DNA of 64,000 nt from the NCBI GenBank assembly GCA_934648845.1, contig CAKUFS010000005.1, positions 34,613-98,612 of the forward strand, written 5' to 3'. The notes beneath the pieces are model-generated. The model saw only the letters and a program-made list of their open reading frames with translations, was not told where the DNA came from and did no database searches. This document shows positions 1 through 11,000 of this stretch, piece by piece; within the stretch, counting starts at the first letter, position 1, and every line of letters begins with the position of its first letter. The DNA is from an uncultured Eggerthellaceae bacterium. GTDB lineage: Bacteria; Actinomycetota; Coriobacteriia; Coriobacteriales; Eggerthellaceae. Position numbers and translations under genes: made by a program.

Positions 1-1
1 G

Positions 2-415
2 TTGCGCCAGGGGGCACGCGATATCGTGCAACTCATTCGCCGCGCCGCCGCCGATTACGGCGCCGCCGCCGACTACGCCCACGAAGAATCGCAAGCGAAG
101 TTCGAACGCGACATCCGCCGCTTCGAAACTCGGGTTACCGCTGTTCACGCGAACGAGAAAGGTGCGCTGGCTGGCATTACGCTTTCAACGACTGCCGGAT
201 CCACCGATATTGAAGCAGAACTTCTTATTGTTGCCTCGGGCTTCACCGGTGCTGAAACATATGCAACGCAAGGCGTTGACCTAGAAGAATACGGCAACAT
301 CTTCCAAGCGGGCGACATGGTAACAGGAGCATCGCTTGTGGTCAGCGCCATGGCGCATGCCCGTAAAATCGCACGCGCCGTGGACATATCCCTTACGGGG
401 TACTCCACCATCTAA
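2..415 (+). CDS. C-terminal end of a GltD-like FAD/NAD(P)H oxidoreductase (partial)
   Basis: The gene runs in from the left edge, so the apparent TTG start at base 2 is not real. The 137 residues match the end of glutamate synthase small subunit-type oxidoreductases. A strand leading to VASGF is followed by the closing FAD-contact motif GDMVTGASLVV and a helix with the ARKIARAVD pattern that ends this family. Such proteins pass electrons from NAD(P)H through FAD to a partner subunit, such as glutamate synthase large subunit or a ferredoxin-type partner. The partner and substrate cannot be read from this fragment. A strong hairpin terminator follows directly, so this is the last gene of its transcript. 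Confidence 0.72.
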   Translation: MRQGARDIVQLIRRAAADYGAAADYAHEESQAKFERDIRRFETRVTAVHANEKGALAGITLSTTAGSTDIEAELLIVASGFTGAETYATQGVDLEEYGNIFQAGDMVTGASLVVSAMAHARKIARAVDISLTGYSTI

Positions 416-429
416 ACCACCCTATAAAA

Positions 430-457
430 AAGGGAATCGGCAATAACCGATTCCCTT
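430..457. terminator. Bidirectional rho-independent terminator
   Basis: A perfect 11-bp stem (430-440 with 447-457) and a 6-base loop, flanked by A-rich sequence on the left and T-rich stem ends on the right. It lies between the convergent GltD-like gene and cysK and can serve both. Confidence 0.85.
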
Positions 458-501
458 ACCACCAAGCATTCAAGCTTCCAAACGGGTTTACTGAACAGCC
501 C

Positions 502-1434
502 TTATTCCCCCGCGAACAGGTCGGTAGAGAAATAGCGCTCACCCGTGTCGGGCAGAAGCGTGACAACGGTTTTGCCAGCCCCCAGCTTACGCGCCAAACG
601 ACGCGCGGCAGCCACATTCGTACCCGAAGAAACACCCACCATCAGACCTTCGTTGCGTGCTAAATCGCGCGCTGTTTGAAGCGCTTCTTCATCGGTGATA
701 ATACAGATATCGTCGTAAACTTCCTGGTCAAGAATGTCGGGGATCAAGCCATCGCCAATGCCCATTTGCATATGGGTTCCCACTTCGTGCCCTGAAAGAA
801 TGGCGGCGTTTTCGGGCTCGGCCGCCCAAATTTCAATGTCGGGATATTGGCTTTTCAGGGTCTGGCCAATGCCCGAAATCGTGCCACCCGTGCCTATACC
901 CGAGCAAAAACCATCAACGGACCCTTCCATGTCCTCGATGATTTCTTGCGCGGTGTGGTACTTATGAGCATACAAGTTATCGATATTCTCGAACTGCTGC
1001 GGAACATACACATTGGGGTTTTCCGCCGCCATGCGATTCGCCGTGTCAATGCATTCCTGGATGCACTTTCCAATATCGCCGTCATCGTGAACGATGATTA
1101 CATTGGCACCGTAATGGCGAACCAGCTTGCGGCGCTCTTCGGAAACGCTATCGGGCATGATGATGGTCGCTTTATATCCGCGCACCGCAGCAACCAGCGC
1201 CAGGCCAATACCTTGATTTCCGCTGGTAGGCTCAACAATAATGGTGTCGGGCTTGATGTCGCCGCGCTCTTCGGCGGCCGTAATCATTTGATATGCGGTG
1301 CGGGTCTTTACGCTGCCGCCCACGTTGATGCCTTCGAACTTGCCGATAATCTGAGCGGCATCGGGCTCGCAAAAACTATTAAGGCGGATGAGCGGCGTGT
1401 GGCCCATGGCCTCTAATACGTTGTTGTAAATCAT
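502..1434 (-). CDS. cysK: Cysteine synthase A (O-acetylserine sulfhydrylase)
   Basis: PLP enzyme of 310 residues, the usual CysK length, that makes L-cysteine from O-acetyl-L-serine and sulfide in the cytoplasm. The PLP lysine is K43 in GGSVKTR (usually VKDR). The substrate loop PTSGNQG, the phosphate-binding GTGGT and the closing PDTGERYFS block are all present. The ATG start has a GGAG ribosome site 8 bases upstream. It stands alone with about 230 bases of plain upstream sequence; I saw no T-box or S-box leader. A cystathionine beta-synthase-like role is possible in the family, but the length and C-terminus fit CysK. Confidence 0.93.
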   Translation of the reverse strand: MIYNNVLEAMGHTPLIRLNSFCEPDAAQIIGKFEGINVGGSVKTRTAYQMITAAEERGDIKPDTIIVEPTSGNQGIGLALVAAVRGYKATIIMPDSVSEERRKLVRHYGANVIIVHDDGDIGKCIQECIDTANRMAAENPNVYVPQQFENIDNLYAHKYHTAQEIIEDMEGSVDGFCSGIGTGGTISGIGQTLKSQYPDIEIWAAEPENAAILSGHEVGTHMQMGIGDGLIPDILDQEVYDDICIITDEEALQTARDLARNEGLMVGVSSGTNVAAARRLARKLGAGKTVVTLLPDTGERYFSTDLFAGE

Positions 1435-1668
1435 TCATTTCTCCAACGGATAGAGCTTTTATATGGTGCAAAGTGTAGCACTCTCAGCAGATTTTTCACG
1501 AAACACGCGGCCAGAAGGCAAAACTTGCTGCGCATTTTATGCGCTGAAACGATCAACAGCAGTCTGCAACCATCCACCCGGCAAGCTCCCGCCCCTTTCG
1601 CGCGCCGGAACAACGCCACTCGCGAAGCGCATAGTTACTCGTAGAGTTTTTCGGCGGCATTGAATTTC

Positions 1669-2517
1669 CTATTGGCTTTTCCGGGTAACGTCAGTCTCGT
1701 CGCCCAATAGATAATCCTCAATTCGCGAAGCCGCAGACCGAACCATCTCATGCTCTTTATAATCAACCAAAAGACCCAGCACCTTTTTCAAACGTTCCTG
1801 CAGAGTAAGGCAGAAAAACGCCACGAAAGGATACGGATCGTCCTCCAGCTGAAACGCACGAATAGCCGTAATATAGCGAGCCCTACTTTCGGCTTGGATG
1901 TTAATTGGCTCGTATCCAGCCTGCATGAGTAAGTAATTGCTCATAAGCCGACCCGTGCGTCCATTAGCGTTGACAAAAGGATGAATACTCTCAAACTCCA
2001 AATGAAACAAAGCGGCCGTGACAACGGCATGTTTCTTGGACCTCAAAATTGACGTAACCAGGCTCTCCATACGTTCTGGCACATAAAGAGAAGGCGCTGG
2101 CTGAAAAGAAGTTCCCGTTATTTCCACCTCTGTTGTTCGATAGAAACCCCGCGTCATGGGATCCCGTGCCTCGGCATACACAAGTTCATGCGCGCGTTTT
2201 ATAAGCTGTTCGCTAAAGGCGGACCCTTCTTCTATCGTCTCAAACAAAAAACGCAAAGCAGCAAAGCCGCCTTCTGCCTGATAGATGTCGTCTTGGGGGG
2301 CGTCTACGGAAATACCCCGATAAACAAGAGCAGTATCACCAAGCGATAGCGTGCTTCCCTCAATATTGTTGGAATTGTAAGTTGACTCGACCGCCCAGCC
2401 TTCCATTATGCGGGAATACGCATCGGGCTTTTGCTTTTTCGCCGCGGCAATCTTTTCCTGCAACGAGTCGATATCCGCAAGAACAGGGTCAAGATCCCGT
2501 ATTTGCTCAAAACTCAT
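1669..2517 (-). CDS. Fic/DOC family protein, class II autoinhibited type
   Basis: A 282-residue protein with a Fic domain. Fic enzymes move AMP or another phosphate-containing group onto hydroxyl side chains of target proteins. The active loop is HPFVNANGRTGR with H179 as catalytic base. An N-terminal inhibitory motif of the (S/T)xxxE(G/N) type is visible at S49-E53-G54, which in class II Fic proteins blocks ATP binding. The acidic residue normally before the Gly/Ala in the loop is Asn (N183). ATG at 2517 is preferred; a TTG at 2541 would add 8 residues. It is single, with no antitoxin partner beside it. The C-terminus is probably a small winged-helix-like tail, but I cannot name it. Target unknown. 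Confidence 0.88.
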   Translation of the reverse strand: MSFEQIRDLDPVLADIDSLQEKIAAAKKQKPDAYSRIMEGWAVESTYNSNNIEGSTLSLGDTALVYRGISVDAPQDDIYQAEGGFAALRFLFETIEEGSAFSEQLIKRAHELVYAEARDPMTRGFYRTTEVEITGTSFQPAPSLYVPERMESLVTSILRSKKHAVVTAALFHLEFESIHPFVNANGRTGRLMSNYLLMQAGYEPINIQAESRARYITAIRAFQLEDDPYPFVAFFCLTLQERLKKVLGLLVDYKEHEMVRSAASRIEDYLLGDETDVTRKSQ

Positions 2518-2685
2518 ATGACACCCAACCCTTATGTCCAAACATCCCTATAACGTGAAAAGAATATCACCGACAACGAACGCTTCTTCTGGCAATCGCC
2601 CTTCGCGCAAAACCAACCGAAGAAACATTCATTAAAAACAAAAGAGGGTCAAACCGACATCGTGTAGGTTCCGCAATAGACCCCG

Positions 2686-4473
2686 CTACTCATAAAGCTT
2701 TTCAGCAGCTTCGGTGAACTGCTTTGCTGCACGGTACCAAATATAGAGCCACTCGCCCACGGGGTTGCCCATGGCTCCCTTATACATGGCCCACACGTAC
2801 CAGTACCATCCCACCACACCCACGGCGGCAAGACAGTGGCACTGCTCCTGCTCCGTAGCAGGGCGCCCGAAGTACAACGGCAGAATGTCCAGCGTCTCTT
2901 CAATGCTGTATCCCGATCCTTGCGCCACAAAATTGCCCAGGTCGCAGGCGGGGTCACCCATTGCAGCGTACTCCCAGTCAATCAGGCGCATCTCGTTGTC
3001 ACGCACCAAAAAGTTCGGACCGTAAAAATCGTTGTGACACAGCACCGGTTCGCCTGCGTCTTCGCGCATCTTTGCGGCAACAGCTCCCACGCGCGCTGCA
3101 AGCGACTCGAAATCGCGCGGCAGCGGATAACTCATATCCCGCAGAATCTTTGCAATAGCGGCGCCTTCCTGGTAAAAATCAAAGGAATACGGGCTCACCT
3201 TGCCCGAGGTATGCAGTTGCCGCGCCATTTGCAAAGCACGTTTCACCTGTTCACGGTTACCATAATCAAGCTCAGAGCAGCCTTCAATGTAACGAGAGAT
3301 TTTCCAACCCTCTTCCGGCTGTTCGTACACGAACGTATCATCAAGGCCCAAGTTCTTCGCAACTTGCAAAGCGAAAGCCTCCGCCTTACGGTTCACAATT
3401 TCCTCGGTGCCCTTACCCGGATGACGATAAATGTACTTTTGACCCTTCACGGAGAAAAGCGTGGACAAGTTCGTAAGACCCGCCTTCACGGGCGCCACAT
3501 CGGTTATGTCCTCGCGCGTGCAATCAAGCGTTTTGCAAATGTTGTCCAGAATGCAACTATCCACGTTAATGAAGAAATCGCGGTCAAATGCCACTAGATC
3601 CGCTACGGTATCGAATTCGTAAATCACGTCATCGGGGAATTGCTTCTCGTATATCTCCAGCTCAGAGATATGATCGGATAAAATATCATCCCATAGCTTA
3701 TCGCGCGTAGAAGAAATATCGTACTCGGCTTCAATAATGTCCATCAATCGCCGCGAAAGCGCCGCATCAAGATACGCAGGACCGGCATAGTAGCGCACGG
3801 CACCCGATGCATCTTCGCGCGCAACTTTGAGCACCCGGCCCGCCTTATCGCAAGACACCACGTATTTTCTTTCCACATTCGCACCAGACACCGTGGAAAG
3901 ATACGGACGGTACACATAGAGCGAGAAAACGTTTTCGGTGTAATACTCGTCTGAACAGCATACATACGTGTTGCCCAGGTATGTGCGCGCGCTGAAAAGC
4001 GATGCGTGATTGCCGCGCTCGGCATACTGCGGGTTCACGACAATACGAACACCAAATTCGTCCTCCAAGTAGAAGAATTCTTCTTTCATGTAGCCCACAA
4101 CAACAGTGATATCATTTACGCCCGCTTGACACAGCTGGCGAATCAAGCGCTCAATCAAGACCTCGCCACGTACTTCAAACATAGCTTTGGGACGTTCGAA
4201 GGAAAGCGGCGCCAAACGGCTTGCCGTTCCCGCAGCAAGGATAACCGCGCTTTCCACACGATATGGCTCAAGCGCCTGAATGCCCTGCTCGGTAATGCAT
4301 CCTGCCTGGTCAAGGAAACCTTTTTCACGTAAATCTTTTAGCGCTTTATTCGTTGATCCAAGAGAAATACCGGCGCGGGCGGCAATCGCCCGCTGCGCCT
4401 TGCCAGGAAGCTCCCTGCAGGCAAGCAGCACTTCGAACTGGGGTTTATTCAAGATTTCGTGCTGCTTTGCCAT
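2686..4473 (-). CDS. Fused winged-helix regulator / LicC-like nucleotidyltransferase / LicA-like choline kinase
   Basis: One chain of 595 residues with three parts. Residues 1-70 are a winged helix-turn-helix of MarR/Lrp style. Residues 74-300 are a sugar-nucleotide-type cytidylyltransferase starting LAAGTASRL and RPKAM, like LicC, which makes CDP-choline from phosphocholine. Residues 310-595 are a choline/ethanolamine kinase-like fold with the Brenner-type motif HNDFYGPNFL and metal motif LIDWEYAAMGDP. Together they would activate choline (or a similar alcohol) for decorating a surface polymer. ATG at 4473 has GGAAGG 5 bases upstream; a longer frame reaches 4542 without a ribosome site. No choline transporter or transferase is next to it. 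Confidence 0.85.
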   Translation of the reverse strand: MAKQHEILNKPQFEVLLACRELPGKAQRAIAARAGISLGSTNKALKDLREKGFLDQAGCITEQGIQALEPYRVESAVILAAGTASRLAPLSFERPKAMFEVRGEVLIERLIRQLCQAGVNDITVVVGYMKEEFFYLEDEFGVRIVVNPQYAERGNHASLFSARTYLGNTYVCCSDEYYTENVFSLYVYRPYLSTVSGANVERKYVVSCDKAGRVLKVAREDASGAVRYYAGPAYLDAALSRRLMDIIEAEYDISSTRDKLWDDILSDHISELEIYEKQFPDDVIYEFDTVADLVAFDRDFFINVDSCILDNICKTLDCTREDITDVAPVKAGLTNLSTLFSVKGQKYIYRHPGKGTEEIVNRKAEAFALQVAKNLGLDDTFVYEQPEEGWKISRYIEGCSELDYGNREQVKRALQMARQLHTSGKVSPYSFDFYQEGAAIAKILRDMSYPLPRDFESLAARVGAVAAKMREDAGEPVLCHNDFYGPNFLVRDNEMRLIDWEYAAMGDPACDLGNFVAQGSGYSIEETLDILPLYFGRPATEQEQCHCLAAVGVVGWYWYVWAMYKGAMGNPVGEWLYIWYRAAKQFTEAAEKLYE

Positions 4474-4991
4474 ACTGCCTTCCGTTCGTAGTCGTTTAAG
4501 TCCCGCCATAAGCACAAGAGCCGCGCCTTGCGCGCAACGCAAGCGGTTTATGCGGACAGGCTCGTTTTAATACGCTTTCGTCGCTTCGCCGCCGCGAAAA
4601 ACCCGCTAGCAAACCCGCCCCCCTGCTTTTCCCTTCATTATACCGTGTGTTCACAATAGCCCAACATCTAACATTTCATGAACACGCGAACAGCAAAAAC
4701 AATGCTCGATTGACATATTCCCTGGTCGTACGATGAAGGCAAGACCAACACACCCGCACAGCAGCGGCGCGCAGGATTATCCGGAAAAATCGGTATGTTT
4801 CCAGTATGTTACTCGTTGCGCACACCTACGTTAAAAGCTGCAACAACACCCCAACGGTGCGCCCTTGTGTCCTACAATAAAGACCCGGTTGAATGTGCAT
4901 TTGTGCGTTCAGGCGGGCCTCCCAGCCGGTCGCAACAAAGCATGTTCCTTCGAAATAAAAGCTTCGCGGCAAGAGAAAAGGCTGGTCATCC
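4474..4991. other. Intergenic region between divergent kinase gene and pyrG
   Basis: Holds the promoters of two divergent genes. A TTGACA box at 4710-4715 and a TACAAT box at 4873-4878 (on the pyrG side) are visible, but neither has a convincing partner at the right spacing. I saw no conserved pyrimidine attenuator hairpin and no small ORF with a ribosome site. Confidence 0.4.
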
Positions 4992-6602
4992 ATGACAAAA
5001 TTCGTATTCGTAACAGGCGGCGTTGTGTCCTCGTTGGGCAAAGGCATTACCGCTGCATCACTGGGGCATCTGCTGAAAGCGCGTGGGTATTCCGTAATGA
5101 TGCAGAAGATGGATCCTTACTTGAACGTTGACCCTGGTACCATGAGTCCGTTTCAACATGGCGAGGTTTTCGTTACCGAGGACGGCCACGAATGCGACCT
5201 TGACCTGGGACATTATGAGCGCTTCATCGACGAGAACCTACTGTGCGAATCGAACTTCACGCAGGGTTCCATTTACAAGGAGCTCATTTCTCGCGAACGC
5301 CACGGAGATTTCCTGGGCGGCACGGTGCAAGTAATTCCCCACGTGACCGACGCCATCAAAGGCAAGCTTTATCGCATTGCCGAACGCTCCCAGGCCGATT
5401 TCGTCATTACAGAAATCGGCGGCACCGTGGGCGACATTGAATCCCAGCCGTTCATTGAAGCCGCGCGCCAGTTCAAAAACGAGCAATTCCCTGGAAACGT
5501 CATTTTCGTGCATTGCACGTTGGTGCCCTACATTGCCGCAGCTCACGAAATCAAAACGAAGCCCACGCAGCATTCCGTGAAGGAACTGCGCTCCATGGGC
5601 GTACAACCCGATTTCATTGTGTGCCGCAGCGACCACGAGATTACCCTGAAAGTACGCGAGAAAATCGCTGCGTTTTGCGATGTTCCCGTTGACAACGTTT
5701 TGGCTTGCGAAGACAGCCCAAGCATCTATGAGGTGCCCATCAAGCTGCACGAGCAAGAATTCGAAGCAAAAGTGCTGGCGCATGTGGGACTGAGCATTAG
5801 GCGCTGCAACCTGAAGCCTCTGCAAGCGTTCCTGAAAGCAATGAACTCGTGCACTGATTCGGTAAAAATCGGCATTGTGGGCAAATACACCAGCCTGCCC
5901 GATGCCTACCTTTCCGTTATCGAAGCGCTGCATCACGCAGGCGTTTATCACCACTGCAACGTAGATGCCCAGCTCATCGACGGCGAAAGCCTGACGAAGG
6001 AAAACGTTGACGAAGTGCTCTCCGACATGGATGGTATTCTTATTCCCGGCGGTTTCGGACAGCGCGCATTCGAGGGAAAGATTCTTGCCGCCCAGTTCGC
6101 ACGCGAGCATAATGTGCCGTTCTTGGGCATTTGCCTGGGTTTGCAGGCAGCAGTCTGCGAGTTTGCACGCAATGTGGCCGGCTTGGAGGGCGCCACGTCT
6201 GCCGAATTCGATGAATGTGCACCGTACCCCCTTATCCATATTATGCCTGAACAGGCAAACATCAACGACAAGGGCGGCACCATGCGTCTGGGTGCCTACC
6301 CATGCGTGCTGGCTCCCGATACGAAATCTGCAAGCGCCTACGGAACGCTGGAAATTTCCGAACGTCATCGCCACCGCTACGAAGTGAATAACGATTTCCG
6401 CGATCAGCTTACGCAAGCAGGTATGGTCATTGCCGGCACCAGCCCCGATGGCCGTCTGGTTGAAATGATCGAGCTGCCCGACCACCCCTGGTTCGTGGCA
6501 AGCCAGGGGCATCCGGAGTTCAAGAGCCGTCCTACCAAGCCACATCCGCTGTTTTTGGGCCTGGTCTCCGCAGCCCTTGCCCGCCAGAAGCAGGAAGCCT
6601 GA
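4992..6602 (+). CDS. pyrG: CTP synthase
   Basis: Cytoplasmic enzyme of 536 residues that aminates UTP to CTP with ATP and glutamine. The N-terminal synthetase domain begins with the invariant VTGGVVSSLGKG ATP loop. The C-terminal class I glutamine amidotransferase has nucleophile C381 in GICLG and the closing GHPE motif, which supply the catalytic Cys-His-Glu. Length is normal for the family. A weak AAAAGG ribosome site precedes the ATG. carA and carB follow at short spacing, giving a pyrimidine-centred transcript. Confidence 0.97.
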   Translation: MTKFVFVTGGVVSSLGKGITAASLGHLLKARGYSVMMQKMDPYLNVDPGTMSPFQHGEVFVTEDGHECDLDLGHYERFIDENLLCESNFTQGSIYKELISRERHGDFLGGTVQVIPHVTDAIKGKLYRIAERSQADFVITEIGGTVGDIESQPFIEAARQFKNEQFPGNVIFVHCTLVPYIAAAHEIKTKPTQHSVKELRSMGVQPDFIVCRSDHEITLKVREKIAAFCDVPVDNVLACEDSPSIYEVPIKLHEQEFEAKVLAHVGLSIRRCNLKPLQAFLKAMNSCTDSVKIGIVGKYTSLPDAYLSVIEALHHAGVYHHCNVDAQLIDGESLTKENVDEVLSDMDGILIPGGFGQRAFEGKILAAQFAREHNVPFLGICLGLQAAVCEFARNVAGLEGATSAEFDECAPYPLIHIMPEQANINDKGGTMRLGAYPCVLAPDTKSASAYGTLEISERHRHRYEVNNDFRDQLTQAGMVIAGTSPDGRLVEMIELPDHPWFVASQGHPEFKSRPTKPHPLFLGLVSAALARQKQEA

Positions 6603-6659
6603 ACGGTGACACCCAACAGGCATTCCACAAGATCCAAGAGTCAAAGCAAAGGAACAACA

Positions 6660-8048
6660 TTGAGTACCGCTTCAGAAAAATTGCTGGCAAAGACTTCAAA
6701 GCCCGTAACGCAGCCCGCATTGTTAGTGCTGGAAGACGGCACAACATTCCAAGGCAAAGCATGCGGGGCAGCAGGCGAAGTGTTTGGCGAAATATGCTTC
6801 AACACTTCCCTGGAAGGATATCTGGAAGTTATCACCGATCCGTCATATGCGGGACAAATCGTGGTCATGACATATCCTCAAATTGGAAATTATGGCCTGA
6901 ACTGCGACGATTGCCAGTCTGCACGCCCTGCATTGCGCGGACTTGTTGTGCGCGATATGTGCTATGCACCCAGCAATTGGCGCAGTACCGAAAGTCTTCC
7001 CGATTTTCTGCGCAAGAGCAACATTGTGGCCATCGAGGGTATAGACACGCGCGCTTTAGTGCGCCACATTCGCGAGCAGGGCGCGCAGCGGGCAGTCATT
7101 TCCACCATCGATGCCAACCCCGAAAGCCTGCTTGAAAAAGTGCGTGCCAGCGCACCGCTCGTGGGCGTGAACCTGGCAGAAACGGTATCATGCGATGAGC
7201 CGCACACCTTCGCCAACCTGCCTGAAAGCCAAGCATTTGCCCTGGCCAGCCCTGCGCAGCCGCGCTATCGCGTAACGGTGTACGATTGCGGTGCCAAGCT
7301 TTCAATCCTGCAAAACCTGGTGCGCACTGGCTGCGAGCTTACCGTTGTTCCGTGGGACACCCCCGCCGAGGACGTGCTTGCCACGCATCCCGATGGCGTG
7401 TTTTTGAGCAACGGCCCGGGCGACCCCGATGCCGTGACCGAAACGTTTGCTCAGGCAGAAAAACTGCTGGGGAAGGTGCCCGTTTTCGGCATTTGCCTGG
7501 GGCATCAGATGATAAGCCTGGCAAGCGGCGCGCGCATGGAAAAGCTGAAATATGGCCATCATGGCGGCAACCAGCCCGTTATGAACCTGGTCACGAAACG
7601 CGTTGAGATCACGGCGCAAAACCATGGGTTCGGCCTGCTCTTCCCCACGTTGGGACCGCTTGTCCCCGAGCTATCGGGCGGCTTCACAGAACACGTTGAT
7701 GACCTGCGTTTTTGGAACGACCACAACATTGCTCCGGTGGTTGATAACCCGCGCTTCGGGCGCATTCAGCTCACCCACATCAACTTGAACGACGGCACCG
7801 CCGAAGGCATTGCGTTTTTGGATATCCCCGCATTCTGCGTGCAGTATCACCCCGAAGCAGCGCCCGGCCCCACGGATGCCCACTACCTGTTCACTGCGTT
7901 CACGCGCATGATGGACGGCATGAGCGCATCCGATGCCCTGAATATTGACATTACCGCAGATAGACTTGCCGGCTGGAACTTCGGACGCAGCGAAAATTCG
8001 GACATGCAATCCACCAGCTCTGCACTGAAGGAGGCCAACCGTGCCTAA
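6660..8048 (+). CDS. carA: Carbamoyl phosphate synthase small (glutaminase) subunit
   Basis: Releases ammonia from glutamine and channels it to CarB for carbamoyl phosphate, used for pyrimidines and arginine. The N-terminal CarA domain contains the [11 protein letters not shown] start and the [13 protein letters not shown] region. The C-terminal amidotransferase has nucleophile C279 in GICLGHQM and the [10 protein letters not shown] histidine/glutamate end. The TTG at 6660 follows AAAGGA at good spacing; a GTG at 6606 would give 480 residues. At about 462 residues it is still longer than the usual 360-390, because of a Ser/Thr/Lys-rich N-terminus and a 40-residue tail. It overlaps carB by 8 bases. 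Confidence 0.95.
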   Translation: MSTASEKLLAKTSKPVTQPALLVLEDGTTFQGKACGAAGEVFGEICFNTSLEGYLEVITDPSYAGQIVVMTYPQIGNYGLNCDDCQSARPALRGLVVRDMCYAPSNWRSTESLPDFLRKSNIVAIEGIDTRALVRHIREQGAQRAVISTIDANPESLLEKVRASAPLVGVNLAETVSCDEPHTFANLPESQAFALASPAQPRYRVTVYDCGAKLSILQNLVRTGCELTVVPWDTPAEDVLATHPDGVFLSNGPGDPDAVTETFAQAEKLLGKVPVFGICLGHQMISLASGARMEKLKYGHHGGNQPVMNLVTKRVEITAQNHGFGLLFPTLGPLVPELSGGFTEHVDDLRFWNDHNIAPVVDNPRFGRIQLTHINLNDGTAEGIAFLDIPAFCVQYHPEAAPGPTDAHYLFTAFTRMMDGMSASDALNIDITADRLAGWNFGRSENSDMQSTSSALKEANRA

Positions 8049-11000
8049 ACGCGAAGACATCAAAACCATCCTGGTCATTGGATCGGGCCCCATTGTTATC
8101 GGTCAGGCATGCGAGTTCGATTATTCGGGCGTGCAGGCGTGCAAGGTGCTTAAAGAAGACGGTTTTCGCGTGGTGCTGGTAAACAGCAACCCCGCAACCA
8201 TCATGACCGACCCCGGCCTGGCCGACCGGACCTACGTTGAGCCCATCACGCCCGAGTTCGTGGAGAAAGTCATTGCGAAGGAGCGCCCCGATGCGCTGCT
8301 TCCCACCTTGGGCGGACAAACGGCGCTGAACACCGCGGTTGAGCTTGCTCACGCGGGCGTGCTGGATAAATACGGCGTGGAAATGATTGGCTGCGACCTG
8401 GACGCCATTGAGCGCGGCGAAGACCGCAAGCTGTTCGAGCAGTGCATGGCGGAGCTGGGCATTGAAACGGCACGCGGCCAGTATGCTTACTCCCTAGAGG
8501 ATGCGCGCACCATTGTAGAAGGCCCCGCGGGCCTGGGTTATCCCGTTGTGCTGCGCCCCAGCTTCACGCTGGGCGGCGCGGGCGGCGGCATTGCGCACAA
8601 TCGCGAAGAGCTTGACCTTATCGTAGGCCAGGGCCTGGAGCTTTCCCCCACCAGCGAAGTGCTGGTGGAAGAAAGCATCGAGGGTTGGAAAGAGTACGAG
8701 ATGGAGGTCATGCGCGATAAAGCGGGAAACGGCATTATCGTGTGCTCCATTGAAAACTTTGACCCCATGGGCGTGCACACGGGCGACTCCATTACCGTTG
8801 CCCCTGCTCAAACGCTTTCCGACGTGGAATACCAGCGCATGCGCGCCGCTTCGCTTGCCATTTTGGAGAAAGTAGGCGTGGAAACCGGCGGCTCAAACGT
8901 GCAGTTTGCCGTGAATCCTGAAACCGGCCGCATGATTGCCATTGAAATGAACCCGCGCGTGAGCCGTTCTTCTGCGTTGGCATCGAAGGCAACGGGCTTC
9001 CCCATTGCCAAATTCGCAGCTCAACTTGCTGTTGGCTACACGCTTGACGAAATAACAAACGGAATCACCAAAGCAACGCCCGCGTGCTTTGAGCCCTCCA
9101 TTGACTACTGCGTGGTAAAAATCCCCCGCTTCGCGTTCGAGAAATTCCAAGGTTCCGACAACACCTTGACCACCCGCATGAAAGCCGTAGGCGAAGTCAT
9201 GGCCATTGGTCGCACGTTCGAAGAATCGCTGGGCAAAGCGCTTCGCTCCCTGGAAAACGGACGCATGGGCCTGGGCGCCGATGGCAAGGATACAAAACTT
9301 GAGGGATCCCTTTCCGCAGATCAGCTGCACGATGCCCTGGTGCGACCCACCGCCGAGCGCATTTTTTACCTGGCAGAAGCGCTGCGTCGCGGCATGAGCT
9401 GCGAAGAAGTCCACAAGCTGACGCGTATCGACCCTTGGTTCATTGGACGCGTGGCGGATGTCTGCGCAATCGAAACAGCGCTGTCTGCCATGAAGCTCGA
9501 AGAAATGGACGCCGATGCCTTCCGCGTGGCAAAGCAATATGGCTTATCGGACGTACAGCTTGCCCACCTTTTGGGCAGCGATGAGAAAACGGTGCGGGCC
9601 GTCCGCAAGATTTTGGGCGTGCGCCCTGCTTTCAAAACGGTGGACACGTGTGCCGCCGAATTCAGCAGCAGCACGGCATACCATTACAAAACGTACGATG
9701 CCGCTGAAACGGAGACTGCCCCGAAAACGCGAAAGCGCATCATGATTCTAGGCGCGGGCCCCAACCGCATTGGCCAGGGCATCGAATTCGATTACTGCTG
9801 CGTGCATGCCTCCTACGCGCTTTCGGCGGAAGGCTTTGAGACCATCATGGTCAACTGCAACCCCGAAACGGTCTCCACCGATTACGACACCTCCGACAAG
9901 CTGTATTTCGAGCCGCTTACGTACGAAGATGTAATGGACGTTGTGGAAGCCGAAGACCCCGATGGCGTGATTGTCACGTTGGGCGGACAAACGCCGCTCA
10001 AGCTTGCACAAGCGCTGAAAGACGCCGGCGTGCCCATTATTGGCACCAGTCCTGCCGCCATTGACCTGGCCGAAGACCGCGATCTGTTCAGCCACATTTT
10101 GGATGAGCTGGAAATAACGTACCCCGCAGCTGGCATGGCAAGCACGTTCGAAGAGGCCTGCAAAGTGGCGCAACGCCTGAGCTTCCCGCTTTTGGTGCGC
10201 CCCAGTTTCGTGTTGGGCGGACGCGGCATGGGCATTGTCTACCATACCGATCAGCTGCGTTCCTATATGGCGGAGGCAACGAAAGTTTCCCCTGATTACC
10301 CTGTATATCTTGACCGCTTCTTGGAAGATGCCGTTGAGCTTGATTTGGACTGCTTGTGCGATGGAGAGACCGTTTACGTGGGCGGCATTTTGGAGCACAT
10401 TGAAATGGCAGGCATCCATTCGGGAGACTCCGCTTGCTGCATTCCGCCGTTCACGCTGAGCAAGAACATGCAAGCCCAGTTGCGCGACATCGCACGTCGT
10501 TTGGCGCTTCGTTTGGGCGTATGCGGCCTGCTCAACATCCAATTTGCTATTAAAGACCAGGTCATTTACGTAATCGAGGCAAACCCGCGCGCAAGCCGCA
10601 CGGTACCGTTCGTGTCGAAAGCAACTGGCGTGCCCCTGGCAAAAATCGCTGCGCGCATCATGACGGGCGAAAAGCTGGCAGACATGAAGCTGCCCGCCGA
10701 TGACCGCACCTTCACCCACTTCAGCGCGAAGGAAGCCGTTATACCTTTCGGCCGCTTCCCCGGCACCGACGCCGTGCTGGGACCCGAAATGAAAAGCACG
10801 GGCGAAGTCATGGGCATTGCCAGCAACTTCCCTGCCGCGTACCTGAAAACCCAACTGGCTGTGGGCTACGAACAACCCCATGGTGGCATGGCGTTCATCT
10901 CTGTTTGCGACAACGACAAGCGAAGCATTGGATCAATTGCGCACACCATTGCCCGTCAAGGGTTTAAGCTGGTGGCAACAAGCGGAACGGCAGCAACGCT

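Noticed and set aside
4710..4738. TTGACA promoter for pyrG
   Set aside because: No acceptable -10 within 15-19 bases.
5238..6644. 468-residue minus-strand frame over pyrG
   Set aside because: Antisense of a certain gene, no motif, composition that of a shadow.
9748..10881. 377-residue minus-strand frame over carB
   Set aside because: Antisense of the second ATP-grasp half of carB; His/Ala/Gln-rich and without domain.
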